A stretch of DNA of 64,000 nucleotides, from contig NZ_CP041046.1 of NCBI RefSeq assembly GCF_006385595.1, positions 2,356,001 to 2,420,000 on the forward strand, in the 5' to 3' direction. Numbering within the stretch: the first letter of the stretch is position 1; each line of letters starts with the position of its first letter. This stretch comes from Luteibacter pinisoli. GTDB taxonomy: Bacteria; Pseudomonadota; Gammaproteobacteria; Xanthomonadales; Rhodanobacteraceae. Made by a program: the position numbers and the translations under genes. Of this stretch, positions 8,536-16,728 are shown in pieces. The notes under the pieces were generated by a model. It was given only the letters and a program-made list of their open reading frames with translations, searched no databases and was not told where the DNA came from.

Positions 8536-9357
8536 ATGACGCACCGCTGGATCCTGCTCTCACTGCTCGCCCTTTCGCCCCTCGCCGCGACGGCGCAGGA
8601 AAAGCCCAGGATGCTGATGCTTGGTTCCGTGCACCTGGCGAACCACAACCGGGATATCGCCAACACGCAGGTCGAGAACGTGCTCGCGCCGAAGCGGCAG
8701 GCGGAGATCGAAAGCCTTGTCGACCAGCTCGCCGCATTCAAGCCCACGCACATCGCCATCGAATGGCCGCATGCGAAACAGGCGGCGCTGGATGCCCGCT
8801 ATGCCGCGTATCGTGCTGGCACGTACACGCTTTCCGCCGACGAGACCGACCAGATCGGATTGCGCCTGGCAAAGAAGCTGGGCCTGCCGCGCGTGGATGC
8901 CGTGGACTGGAATGACAATGCGCCGGGCAAGGACGCTGACTACGACTGGGAAGCCTGGGCGAAGGCCAACGGCAAGACCGCGCAGTACGACCAGCTCGTC
9001 GGCGGCTTCAAGGCCGGTGCGGTGAAGGAAACCGAACTGCTGAAGACGCACACCGTGACGGAGTGGTACCTGTACTTCAACGACCCGGCCGTCATGCACC
9101 AGGACGAGAAGGGCTATTTCGACATGGCCTTCTTCGGCGATGACGCGAACAATCCCGGTGCCGCCTGGGTCGGCCAGTGGTACGCGCGCAACCTGCGCAT
9201 CTTCACCCATCTGCGCGAACTGGTTACCTCGCCCAGCGATCGCCTCCTGGTCGTCTACGGCGCGGGCCATGCGCCCTACCTGCGCAAGGACGCGACGGAA
9301 TCCGGGGTTTTTGAACTGGTGGAGCCCTCCGCGTACTTGAAAGCCACGCATCGTTGA
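8536..9357 (+). CDS. Secreted DUF5694-family (TraB/PrgY-like) protein
   Basis: A 273-aa protein with a signal peptide (about 1-21, cleavage after TAAAT/AQ). The mature part has the DUF5694 pattern: LMLGSVHLAN near the start, then VLAPKRQAEIESLVDQLAAFKPTHIAIE, and a C-terminal YGAGHAPYL (GxGH). Such GxGH/E motifs occur in TraB/PrgY/ChaN-like proteins, which are thought to be metal-dependent hydrolases or peptidase-like, but the activity of this family is not established. The gene stands alone between the efflux operon and an SDR gene. Confidence 0.75.
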   Translation: MTHRWILLSLLALSPLAATAQEKPRMLMLGSVHLANHNRDIANTQVENVLAPKRQAEIESLVDQLAAFKPTHIAIEWPHAKQAALDARYAAYRAGTYTLSADETDQIGLRLAKKLGLPRVDAVDWNDNAPGKDADYDWEAWAKANGKTAQYDQLVGGFKAGAVKETELLKTHTVTEWYLYFNDPAVMHQDEKGYFDMAFFGDDANNPGAAWVGQWYARNLRIFTHLRELVTSPSDRLLVVYGAGHAPYLRKDATESGVFELVEPSAYLKATHR

Positions 9358-9469
9358 CGGTCAGGCAAAGGTGCTTTTCCCCGCGAGGTATCACAGCCCC
9401 TGATGGCCGGCCCCAGACATAGCGGCAGGCGGCTCATGTCGAGCCGGCCATGCTTCCAAGGGAAACGCC

Positions 9470-10216
9470 ATGAGCAAGCTGAAAGATAAAGTCGCCATCG
9501 TTACCGGTGCCTCGAAGGGTATCGGCGCGGGGATCGCGAAGTCGCTGGCCGCCGCGGGCGCCAGCGTCGTCGTGAACTATGCCTCCAGCAAGGAAGGCGC
9601 CGAAAAGGTCGTCGCCGAGATCAAGGCCGCCGGTGGCAACGCCGTGGCCGTGGGTGCGGACATCACGAAGGAAGCCGACGCCGGCAAGCTGGTCGCCGCG
9701 GCTGTCGAGAACTTTGGCCGTCTCGATATCGTGGTAAACAACTCCGGCGTGTACGAGTTCGCGTCGGTGGAGAACACCACCGAGGCGCTGTATCGCCGCA
9801 TGTTCGACACCAACGTGCTCGGCCCCCTGCTCGTCACGCGCGCCGCGTCGCCACACCTTGGCAAGGGTGGCAGCGTGATCAACATCGGTTCGGGCGTCAC
9901 GCGGCTCGTGCCGGCGGAAACCGCGATCTACACGGGTACCAAGGGCGCGCTCGATGCCATCACCGGCGTGCTCTCGCGTGAGCTTGGCCCGCGCGGCATC
10001 CGCGTGAACTCGGTGAACCCCGGCATGGTGGAAACCGAAGGCACGCACAGCGCGGGCTTCGTCGGTTCGGACTTCCAGGCATGGGCCGAAGGCCAGACGC
10101 CGCTGGGCCGTATCGGCCAGGTGAGCGATATCGCTCCGATCGTGACGTTCCTGGCGTCGGATGACGCTGGCTGGGTCACCGGCGAGACGATCCTTGCGGC
10201 CGGTGGCATGCGCTAA
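9470..10216 (+). CDS. SDR-family oxidoreductase (classical, NADP-type)
   Basis: A 248-aa classical short-chain dehydrogenase with the TGASKGIG cofactor motif at residues 12-19, NNSG near 91 (NNAG variant), Ser in NIGSGVTR and the catalytic Tyr-x3-Lys in YTGTKGAL (about 157-161), and PG motif NPGMVETEG. The best resemblance is to FabG/glucose-1-dehydrogenase-like enzymes, and the substrate cannot be told. It is followed by a strong hairpin at 10238-10267. Confidence 0.88.
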   Translation: MSKLKDKVAIVTGASKGIGAGIAKSLAAAGASVVVNYASSKEGAEKVVAEIKAAGGNAVAVGADITKEADAGKLVAAAVENFGRLDIVVNNSGVYEFASVENTTEALYRRMFDTNVLGPLLVTRAASPHLGKGGSVINIGSGVTRLVPAETAIYTGTKGALDAITGVLSRELGPRGIRVNSVNPGMVETEGTHSAGFVGSDFQAWAEGQTPLGRIGQVSDIAPIVTFLASDDAGWVTGETILAAGGMR

Positions 10217-10237
10217 GCGCGTAGCACTTGCGAGACG

Positions 10238-10267
10238 AAGGGCCCCTGCGCACAGGCAGGGGCCCTT
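10238..10267. terminator. Perfect 12-bp hairpin between convergent genes
   Basis: AAGGGCCCCTGC (10238-10249) pairs perfectly with GCAGGGGCCCTT (10256-10267) around a 6-nt loop. It sits between the stops of the plus-strand SDR and the minus-strand small secreted protein, as expected for a bidirectional terminator. No long U-run follows on either strand, so termination efficiency is uncertain. Confidence 0.6.
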
Positions 10268-10276
10268 GCTGTTGGC

Positions 10277-10600
10277 TCAGCCGCCTTCCTCGCACTTGTC
10301 GTTTTCGCAGGCGAAATCGACCTCGAGGCCGCGGCCCACGGTGATGTTGACGTTTTTGCGGGTATCCACCGTGGCGCCCTTGTTCTCGAGCGTCACCGTA
10401 TACGAACCCATGGGCAGCGGCGACAACGTATAGCGGCCGCGGCCATTGATGGTGGCGTGACGCTGCGCGCCCGTGCCACTGGTGGCCGTCACGGAACCGC
10501 CGGCCGGGCCATGCCCAAAGATGCTGCCTGCCGTGCCCTGCGCACCAGCGACCGATGCCGCCAGGGCCAGCACACCCACGAACAAAAGACGTACCTTCAC
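10277..10600 (-). CDS. Small secreted protein with a single carboxypeptidase-regulatory-like domain
   Basis: 107 aa if translation starts at the GTG complementary to 10598-10600, which has a GGGGGAG ribosome site 7 nt upstream and begins a clean signal peptide ending in VAGAQG. A longer ATG start would put about 40 charged residues in front of the signal and is unlikely. The mature part (GRGRYTLSPLPMGSYTVTL) matches the N-terminal beta-sandwich domain of Oar-type TonB-dependent receptors, such as the receptor near 28.7 kb here, but has no plug or barrel. The C-terminus has the Cys pair CENDKC, possibly a disulfide. Function unknown. Confidence 0.75.
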   Translation of the reverse strand: MKVRLLFVGVLALAASVAGAQGTAGSIFGHGPAGGSVTATSGTGAQRHATINGRGRYTLSPLPMGSYTVTLENKGATVDTRKNVNITVGRGLEVDFACENDKCEEGG

Positions 10601-10715
10601 TGCAAACTCCCCCTTGTTGAAAAACGGTGTGATGCTACCTGGTGGCGTTGTGCCGCTGGGATGCGTTTTGCGCACTACTTTGTTAAACGGAAGGCACGCG
10701 CGTTTGTTCGCGACC

Positions 10716-11387
10716 TTAAGGCGCGACAACGGGCGCCGTCACGTGTGACCCCTTCTTCGTCGACGGTAGCGTGGCTGTTCGGATCAAGTGCGTGTAGACA
10801 AGCAAGCTGGCCACCGTCGCGACAATGGCCACGCCGAATAGCACGGCATCCCTGCGTCGCGAGTAGCTTGCCAACTCGCGGTAAGGCATCGGCGCCAGCA
10901 CCGGTGGCTGTAGCAGCGGCTCTTCGATCGGCCCGATCATGCCGCGGATGGTGGGCCCGTCGATCAGGGTAATACCCGGAAAGCGCGCTGCCGAATCGAG
11001 CGCGGCGCGGGTGAATTCACCCGAGGTGACCAGGATGGCCCCGTTCGCCCCCTGCGTATGCATCACCCCGATCAGCTCGTGCACCGGGTTGTGCGGCACC
11101 TGTTGTGCGTTCCAGTGCTTGCACTGGACCACGATGTACGCGGTGTCCTTGAACAGCTTCAGCTCGACGCCGCCATCGGTCTTGCCGAAGCCGCTGCCTG
11201 TGCCGGTGTGCTCCACCCGGTAGCCCTGGCTGGCGTAGTACTCGCCGATGCGACGTTCGAACTCTTCCCACCCTACCCGGCTGAGTGCGTCGTCCCAGCG
11301 CTCGCGTACGCGCTTCGCGTAGCGATTCAAGTGGCACCCCCGGTAACGGGCGTGCAATCCCTGTGGCGCCTTCCGGCGCTGAAGCAA
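10716..11387 (-). CDS. Membrane-anchored restriction-endonuclease-fold (Mrr-like) protein
   Basis: A 223-aa protein. Residues about 30-165 form an Mrr_cat-type nuclease domain with the PD-(D/E)XK layout: Asp in KTDGGVELKL, then the VQCKHW motif (Q-x-K variant), followed by ILVTSGEFT. The C-terminal part contains one transmembrane helix (VLFGVAIVATVASLLVYTHL, about 188-207) and a short tail. Orphan Mrr-like proteins with a helix are widespread in this order and usually lack a methyltransferase partner, as here. A TTG (LNRYAKR) about 19 codons downstream of the ATG used is an alternative start. It may act in DNA quality control, but this is not proven. Confidence 0.75.
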   Translation of the reverse strand: MLQRRKAPQGLHARYRGCHLNRYAKRVRERWDDALSRVGWEEFERRIGEYYASQGYRVEHTGTGSGFGKTDGGVELKLFKDTAYIVVQCKHWNAQQVPHNPVHELIGVMHTQGANGAILVTSGEFTRAALDSAARFPGITLIDGPTIRGMIGPIEEPLLQPPVLAPMPYRELASYSRRRDAVLFGVAIVATVASLLVYTHLIRTATLPSTKKGSHVTAPVVAP

Positions 11388-11459
11388 GATTCCATGCTGG
11401 CTCCCCCGCCCGGGTGACGCCCCCCTTGGGCCGACTGCCGGACAGGCCGATGGTAAGCG

Positions 11460-12383
11460 CTAACGCACCGGTGCGGTAGTGGGCCCCGCCGGGGCGTTTT
11501 CGGGGAACAACGAAGCCCCCAGATGATCGATAAAGACGCGCAGGCGTGGCGCGATATGCCGGCTGGACGGCCATACGGCCCGGAACACGTTGGCGTGCTC
11601 GGTGTGGGCGGCAAGCACCTGGACGAGGTCGCCATCCCTGAGGCTCTGCTGGACGATGAAGTCCGGCAGGCAGGTGATGCCCGCGCCTGCTTCGGCCATC
11701 TCCAGCAGCGGCGCCAGCGTGCTCGCCGCTGCGGCCACCGGCAGCGGTGGCTCCTGGCCATCACCCTCGCGCCGCAGCGGCCAGGGCTCCAGCTTGCCGG
11801 TCGTGGGATAGCGGTGGTGCAGCAGCGCATGCGTTGCCAGATCAGCCGGCCCGGTGGGCGTCCCCCGAAGCGCGAGGTACGCCGGCGAGGCCACGAGCAC
11901 CAGATGGTAGACGCCGATGCGCCGCGACATCAGCCGCGAATCCACGCCCTCCCCCGTGCGGATGGCGAGGTCGAACCCTTCGTCGACGATGTCGACCAGC
12001 CGGTCGCTGTAATCGAGGTCGAGTTCGATATCCGGGTACTGGCGCATGAAGCTCGCCAGCGCGGGCGCGAACAGACGGCCGAGCAAGGGCAAGGACACGC
12101 GCAGCTTTCCCCTCGGCGCGGCGCGGTTGCCGGCCAGTTCGTTCTCTACCTCATCCACCTCGGCAAGGATCCGCCGGCAGCTGTCGAGCAGGCGCTCACC
12201 CTCCGGGGTGAGCGCGATGCTGCGCGTGGTGCGATGGAAGAGCCGCACGCCGAGGTGCGCCTCGAGCCGCGCGATGGTCTTGCCGACGGCCGAGGCGGAC
12301 AGCCCCATCCGCCGGCCGGCCTCGGTAAAGCTGCGGGTTTCCGCCGCGTGCACGAAGGTGGAGAACGAACTGAGGCTGTCCAT
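11460..12383 (-). CDS. LysR-family transcriptional regulator
   Basis: 307 aa with an N-terminal winged HTH (SFTEAGRRMGLSASAVGKTIARLEAHLGVRLFHRTTR, about 18-52) and a substrate-binding domain. It lies 15 nt downstream of the Old Yellow Enzyme gene on the same strand, so the two are probably co-transcribed. The enzyme gene is the natural candidate target. It belongs to the CrgA/DmlR-like branch by its N-terminal pattern (inference). Confidence 0.88.
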   Translation of the reverse strand: MDSLSSFSTFVHAAETRSFTEAGRRMGLSASAVGKTIARLEAHLGVRLFHRTTRSIALTPEGERLLDSCRRILAEVDEVENELAGNRAAPRGKLRVSLPLLGRLFAPALASFMRQYPDIELDLDYSDRLVDIVDEGFDLAIRTGEGVDSRLMSRRIGVYHLVLVASPAYLALRGTPTGPADLATHALLHHRYPTTGKLEPWPLRREGDGQEPPLPVAAAASTLAPLLEMAEAGAGITCLPDFIVQQSLRDGDLVQVLAAHTEHANVFRAVWPSSRHIAPRLRVFIDHLGASLFPENAPAGPTTAPVR

Positions 12384-12398
12384 GGGCGTGCGCGGGGG

Positions 12399-13511
12399 TC
12401 AGGCCGTGGCGGCGGCGAACGCCGGGTAGTCCGTGTAGCCTACCGCCGTTCCACCGTAGAACGTATCGCGGTCGTAGTCGGCCAGGGGCCAGCCGTTCGC
12501 GATGCGTGCCGGGAGGTCCGGGTTGGAGATGAAGTAGCGGCCAAAAGCCACCAGGTCGACCGTGCCCTCATCGACCAGCGCCGCGGCAGACGCCGGCTTG
12601 AAGCCACCCGCGGCGATCAGCGTGCCGTGGAACACCTGGCGCAGCTGGCGTGACGCCACCGGGTTCTGGTCCTTCGTGGCGTCCTCGGCATTACCCAGGA
12701 CGCGCGGCTCGATCAGGTGCAGGTAGGCGATGCCCAGGGCATCCAGCTCGGCGGCGACATAGGTGAACAGCGCCTCAGGGTTGGAGTCATGCATGCCACC
12801 GAAGTTGCCGTTCGGCCCCAGGCGCACGCCAACGCGTTCCTTGCCCCACACCGAGATCGCGGCACGGGTGATCTCAAGCAGGAAGCGCGCACGGTTTTCG
12901 ATCGAGCCGCCATAGCGGTCGGTGCGCTGGTTCGAACCGTCCTGCAGGAACTGGTCGATCAGGTAGCCGTTGGCGCCATGCAGTTCAATGCCGTCGAAGC
13001 CGGCCTGCTTGCCGCGCTCTGCCGCCAGGCGGAACTGCTCGACCATGTCGACCACTTCGGCTTCGGCCAGCGCGCGGTGAGGCGACGCCGGCACCCAGCC
13101 GTTCTTCGTATAGGCCACGCCTTCGTAGCCCTCGACCACCGACGGGGCCACCGGCAGCGAGCCATCCGGCTGCATGTCGACATGCGACTGGCGGCCGGCA
13201 TGGAAAAGCTGCAGGAAGATCAGGCCACCCTTGGCGTGCACGGCATCCACCACGCGCTTCCAGCCGGGGATCTGCGCATCCGAGTAGATGCCCGGGCTGC
13301 CGAGGTAACCGTCGCCATTCGGCGACACCACGGTGGCTTCGGCGACGATGAAGCCGCCCTTCGTCGCGCGCTGGGCATAGTGCTCGACCATCAGGTCACC
13401 CGGCCGGCTGCCGGGCTGTTCCGAACGCATGCGCGTGAGGGGGGCCATCACCACGCGGTGAGCGAGGGTATAGGGGCCAAGGGTGACGGGTTTGAAGAGG
13501 GAGCTGTTCAT
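12399..13511 (-). CDS. Alkene reductase, Old Yellow Enzyme family (NemA-like)
   Basis: A 370-aa FMN-dependent NAD(P)H oxidoreductase that reduces activated C=C bonds, nitro groups or N-ethylmaleimide. Family signatures: LFKPVTLGPYTLAHRVVMAPLTRMRS at the N-terminus, the substrate-binding His-x2-Asn in GIELHGANGYLIDQFL, NQRTDRYGGSIENRARF, and the C-terminal VDLVAFGRYFISNPDLP. I chose the ATG complementary to 13509-13511 (MNSSLF), since the upstream extension is not conserved-looking. It faces a divergent MDR dehydrogenase gene across a 184-bp region. Confidence 0.9.
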   Translation of the reverse strand: MNSSLFKPVTLGPYTLAHRVVMAPLTRMRSEQPGSRPGDLMVEHYAQRATKGGFIVAEATVVSPNGDGYLGSPGIYSDAQIPGWKRVVDAVHAKGGLIFLQLFHAGRQSHVDMQPDGSLPVAPSVVEGYEGVAYTKNGWVPASPHRALAEAEVVDMVEQFRLAAERGKQAGFDGIELHGANGYLIDQFLQDGSNQRTDRYGGSIENRARFLLEITRAAISVWGKERVGVRLGPNGNFGGMHDSNPEALFTYVAAELDALGIAYLHLIEPRVLGNAEDATKDQNPVASRQLRQVFHGTLIAAGGFKPASAAALVDEGTVDLVAFGRYFISNPDLPARIANGWPLADYDRDTFYGGTAVGYTDYPAFAAATA

Positions 13512-13695
13512 GGCAAAAGGCCTGTCTGATAGGAGGGGGGGAAGCACGTTGGAGAAAAAGTGGGCACGCTCGCCGGGTTCAGTAGCGCCGCGGCAGTCCA
13601 TTCACTTCGGACAGGGAGCGCCATTCTGTTTTCAGGCTGGGCACGCACGTTTGCGTCATCGCCGCACGTCGCGGCCTGATGAAAGAGCGCCCGCC

Positions 13696-14685
13696 ATGTC
13701 CCGCGTTGTCCTGTTCGAGCAGTACGGAGGCCCTGATGTCCTCCAGATCCGTGATATCGCCGTTCGCGCGCCTGGCCCGGACGAAGTCCGCATCCAGGTC
13801 AAGGCGATCGGCCTCAACCGTGCCGAAGCCATGTGGCGCAATGGCGCCTACGTGGAACCGGTGCACCTGCCTGCCCGCCTCGGCTACGAAAGTGCCGGTG
13901 TGGTGGAGGCGGTCGGCGCGAACGTGTCCCACGTGAAGGTGGGCGACCGGGTAAGCACCGTCCCGGCGTTCTCGTTGAACGACTACGGCATGTACGGCGA
14001 GCTCGTGCTCGCGCCGGCCCATGCCGTGGTGGCCATTCCCGAGGGCCTGTCCTTCGAAGAGGCCACGGCCATCTGGAATCCGTACATCACCCCGTACGGC
14101 GCGTTCGTCGAACGGCAGCGCCTGGTGCCCGACGATGTCGTCCTGGTGTCCGCGGCCTCCAGCTCGGTCGGCCTCGGCGCCATCGAGATGGTGAACATGC
14201 TCGGTGCCACGCCGATCGCCCTCACCCGCACCAGCGCCAAGCGCGACGCCCTGCTCGCCGCCGGAGCGAAGCACGTCATCGCCACCGCGGAGCAGGATCT
14301 CGTTGCCGAGGTCATGCAGCTGACCGATGGAAAGGGCGCCACGTTCGCCTTCGAAGCGGTGGGCGGCGCGCAGTTCCCGACCCTGCTGGCAGCCATGGCG
14401 CATGGCGGCACGGTCTTCGTCTACGGCGCGCTCAGTGATGAAGTCACCCCGCTGCCCTTGCTTGACGTGATTCCGCGCGAACCGGTGATCCGCGGTTACA
14501 ACCTGTTTGGCACCACCACGAACCCCGAGCGTCAGGCGGCTGCCGTCCATTTCATCAGCGAGGGCCTCGCCAGCGGCAAGCTCAAGCCGCGCATCGCCAG
14601 GACGTTCGTCTTCGACGAGATCGTGGAGGCGCATCGTTACCTGGAGAGGAATGAGCATATCGGCCGTGTCGTCGTGAAGGTCTAG
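13696..14685 (+). CDS. Zinc-independent MDR oxidoreductase (quinone-oxidoreductase-like)
   Basis: A 329-aa medium-chain dehydrogenase/reductase. An N-terminal GroES-like domain contains IGLNRAEAMWRNGAY and GYESAGVVEAVG. A Rossmann domain follows with VSAASSSVGLGAIEM in place of the usual GxGxxG stretch. There are no structural-zinc cysteines, so it fits the quinone oxidoreductase/zeta-crystallin branch. I took the ATG at 13696 because upstream residues look non-coding. It is divergent from the alkene reductase and followed by a LysR gene on the same strand. Confidence 0.85.
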   Translation: MSRVVLFEQYGGPDVLQIRDIAVRAPGPDEVRIQVKAIGLNRAEAMWRNGAYVEPVHLPARLGYESAGVVEAVGANVSHVKVGDRVSTVPAFSLNDYGMYGELVLAPAHAVVAIPEGLSFEEATAIWNPYITPYGAFVERQRLVPDDVVLVSAASSSVGLGAIEMVNMLGATPIALTRTSAKRDALLAAGAKHVIATAEQDLVAEVMQLTDGKGATFAFEAVGGAQFPTLLAAMAHGGTVFVYGALSDEVTPLPLLDVIPREPVIRGYNLFGTTTNPERQAAAVHFISEGLASGKLKPRIARTFVFDEIVEAHRYLERNEHIGRVVVKV

Positions 14686-14802
14686 ACGGCCTGCTGGCCG
14701 TTGACGACAGAGTGGCCCTCCCCCGGGTGCCCCGGTAGCCATGCGCTTAGGCTATCTTCCATGCGTGCCGCGCATGAATCGGCGCGCCCGGGGATATGGC
14801 CG

Positions 14803-15711
14803 ATGAAAGACATCTTTACGCTCAGGCTCTACACCCGCGTCGCGCGGCTGGGCAGCTTTTCCGCCGCCGCGCGCGAGGTGGGCCTGTCGCAGTCGCAGAC
14901 GTCGCGGGCGATCGCCGACCTGGAAGCCGACCTCGGCGCGCGGCTCCTGTCACGCACGACGCGTGCCGTGGTACCGACCGAAGCGGGCACGGAGTTCCTC
15001 GCCCGCATCGAACCGATCCTGATGGCGCTCGACGAAGCGGAACACTGCGTACGTGAAGGCGGCGATCTGCGTGGCCTGCTTCGCATGAGCATGCCCAACA
15101 GCATCGCGCTGCGCGAAATCATCCCGCGCCTGGCGGACTTCACCGAGCAGCACCCGGGTGTGGAATTGCAGATGCTGCTCGAAGACCGGCGGCAGGATCT
15201 CGTGCGCGACGCGGTGGATGTCGCCATTCGCGTCGGCAGCCTGCCCGATTCCAGCGCCGTGGCGAAACCGCTGGCGACCATCCCGCGCATGGTGCTGGCG
15301 GCGCCGTCGTACCTGGCGCGCTCAGGCACGCCACGCACGCCAGCCGACCTGGCCGCGCACCGCATCGTCGGCGGACCCGCGTCCGTGGTGCCGACAGCCT
15401 GGCGCTTCGAGCGGGACGGTGAGGTCATTCACCTCGAGTTGAAATCCCACTTCCACTCGAATGAGAACGAAGCCGCGGTGGCGGCCGCCGTCGCCGGCAT
15501 GGGCATCACATCCACCACCGGCTGGGCCTGCCAGCGCGAGCTGGCCGAGGGCTCCCTCGTGCACCTGTTTCCCGAGTGGCGCATGGCCGACGTGCCGGTC
15601 TATGCCTATTACCCACACGGGCGGGCAACCCGGGCACTTGCCCGGGCCGCCGTCCAGCATCTGGTGGCGAGCCTTGCCGCAAACCCCGGCGTGGCGCGCC
15701 TGCCTGCCTGA
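14803..15711 (+). CDS. LysR-family transcriptional regulator
   Basis: 302 aa starting MKDIFTLRLYTRVARLG, with HTH segment SFSAAAREVGLSQSQTSRAIADLEADLGARLL. The effector domain contains VDVAIRVGSLPDSS, common in CrgA/AaeR-like regulators. It lies between the MDR oxidoreductase and a convergent SDR gene whose stop is only 6 nt away, and either could be its target. Longer upstream starts would add an Arg-rich non-HTH leader and are less likely. Confidence 0.87.
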   Translation: MKDIFTLRLYTRVARLGSFSAAAREVGLSQSQTSRAIADLEADLGARLLSRTTRAVVPTEAGTEFLARIEPILMALDEAEHCVREGGDLRGLLRMSMPNSIALREIIPRLADFTEQHPGVELQMLLEDRRQDLVRDAVDVAIRVGSLPDSSAVAKPLATIPRMVLAAPSYLARSGTPRTPADLAAHRIVGGPASVVPTAWRFERDGEVIHLELKSHFHSNENEAAVAAAVAGMGITSTTGWACQRELAEGSLVHLFPEWRMADVPVYAYYPHGRATRALARAAVQHLVASLAANPGVARLPA

Positions 15712-15717
15712 GCGGGC

Positions 15718-16476
15718 TCAGCCGCCGCCGAAGATCGGCGTCACCTGGGTGTTGAAGGCGTTGACGAACGCGTGTTCGGCTGGCCCCGCGTTGTTCCGCA
15801 TCGGCAGCGCCCCTTCGACGAGGACTTCATCGGCACCGCTGTTGAGCACCGCCATGGTCTGCGCGATGAAATCGTCCACCGGCATGGCCAGCTCCGCTTC
15901 CTGGCTGTTCATCAGCTCCGTACGCACCCACGGCGGAGCGATCTCGAGGACGCGGACGCCCTCGTCAGCCAACAGGAACCGCTGCGACAGGACGTAGGAA
16001 TGCAGGGCCGCCTTCGTCGCGGAGTACACGGCGGTGAACGCCAGCGGCACGAAGGCCAGTACCGAGCTGTTGTAGATGATGGTCGCACCCGGCTGGGTCT
16101 TCAGGTGGTCGACCAGCGCCGAGGTCAGCCGAAGGGGACCCATGAGGTTCGTGGTGATGGTGGACACCATCTGGGCGTCGTCCTGCCGCCCCGCGGCATG
16201 GTCCAGTTCCATGATCCCGGCGTTGTTGATCAGGACGTTGAGCGCCGGATAGTCCGCGATGAGCCTGGCGGCGACACGCTCGATATCGGCCGGGTTCGAA
16301 ACATCGATCTCGACGGCGGCCATGCCGGGGTTCGCAGCCAGCACGCCTTCGAGCCGTTCGCGCCGGCGCCCGCCGATGATGACCTGGTTACCCTGGCGAT
16401 GCAGGGCCTCGGCCAGCCCGCGGCCAATGCCCGAACCGCCGCCGGTGATGAAAATCGTGTTGCCGCTGGTACGCAT
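15718..16476 (-). CDS. SDR-family oxidoreductase (DltE-like)
   Basis: A 252-aa short-chain dehydrogenase with cofactor motif TGGGSGIG (residues 10-17), NNAG (about 85-88), the active-site Ser in IIYNSSVLAF and Tyr-x3-Lys in YSATKAAL. The C-terminal PPWVRTEL segment and the length fit the DltE / oxidoreductase YdfG-like group. The start is at the ATG complementary to 16474-16476; a longer start 30 nt upstream (MSASTQ) is possible. Convergent with the LysR gene. Confidence 0.86.
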   Translation of the reverse strand: MRTSGNTIFITGGGSGIGRGLAEALHRQGNQVIIGGRRRERLEGVLAANPGMAAVEIDVSNPADIERVAARLIADYPALNVLINNAGIMELDHAAGRQDDAQMVSTITTNLMGPLRLTSALVDHLKTQPGATIIYNSSVLAFVPLAFTAVYSATKAALHSYVLSQRFLLADEGVRVLEIAPPWVRTELMNSQEAELAMPVDDFIAQTMAVLNSGADEVLVEGALPMRNNAGPAEHAFVNAFNTQVTPIFGGG

Positions 16477-16728
16477 GGGAGGTTCCCGTTGTGTGGATGC
16501 CGACACGTTAGGCGCCGGCCGGCGCAGCCGGTAGCCGCCCCGGGGCGCTATGTCCTATGCGCCGGGTACATGAATGGGCGGGGCGTCGCGGCAGGCGCGT
16601 TTCGTGCAGGAAAGGCCCCACCGGGCTGGGTAGGATCGTGGTAAGTTCCTGAGAGGAAGGAACACAAGCCAGTGCCGGCCCTGACAGGGGTGCGGTGGTC
16701 CAGCCAGGTTTCCTACGGAGTTCTTGCG

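Noticed and set aside
15709..15720. TGAGC-GG-GCTCA spanning the stops of convergent genes, considered as a terminator
   Set aside because: The stem is only 5 bp with a 2-nt loop and no U-run. Too weak to claim.
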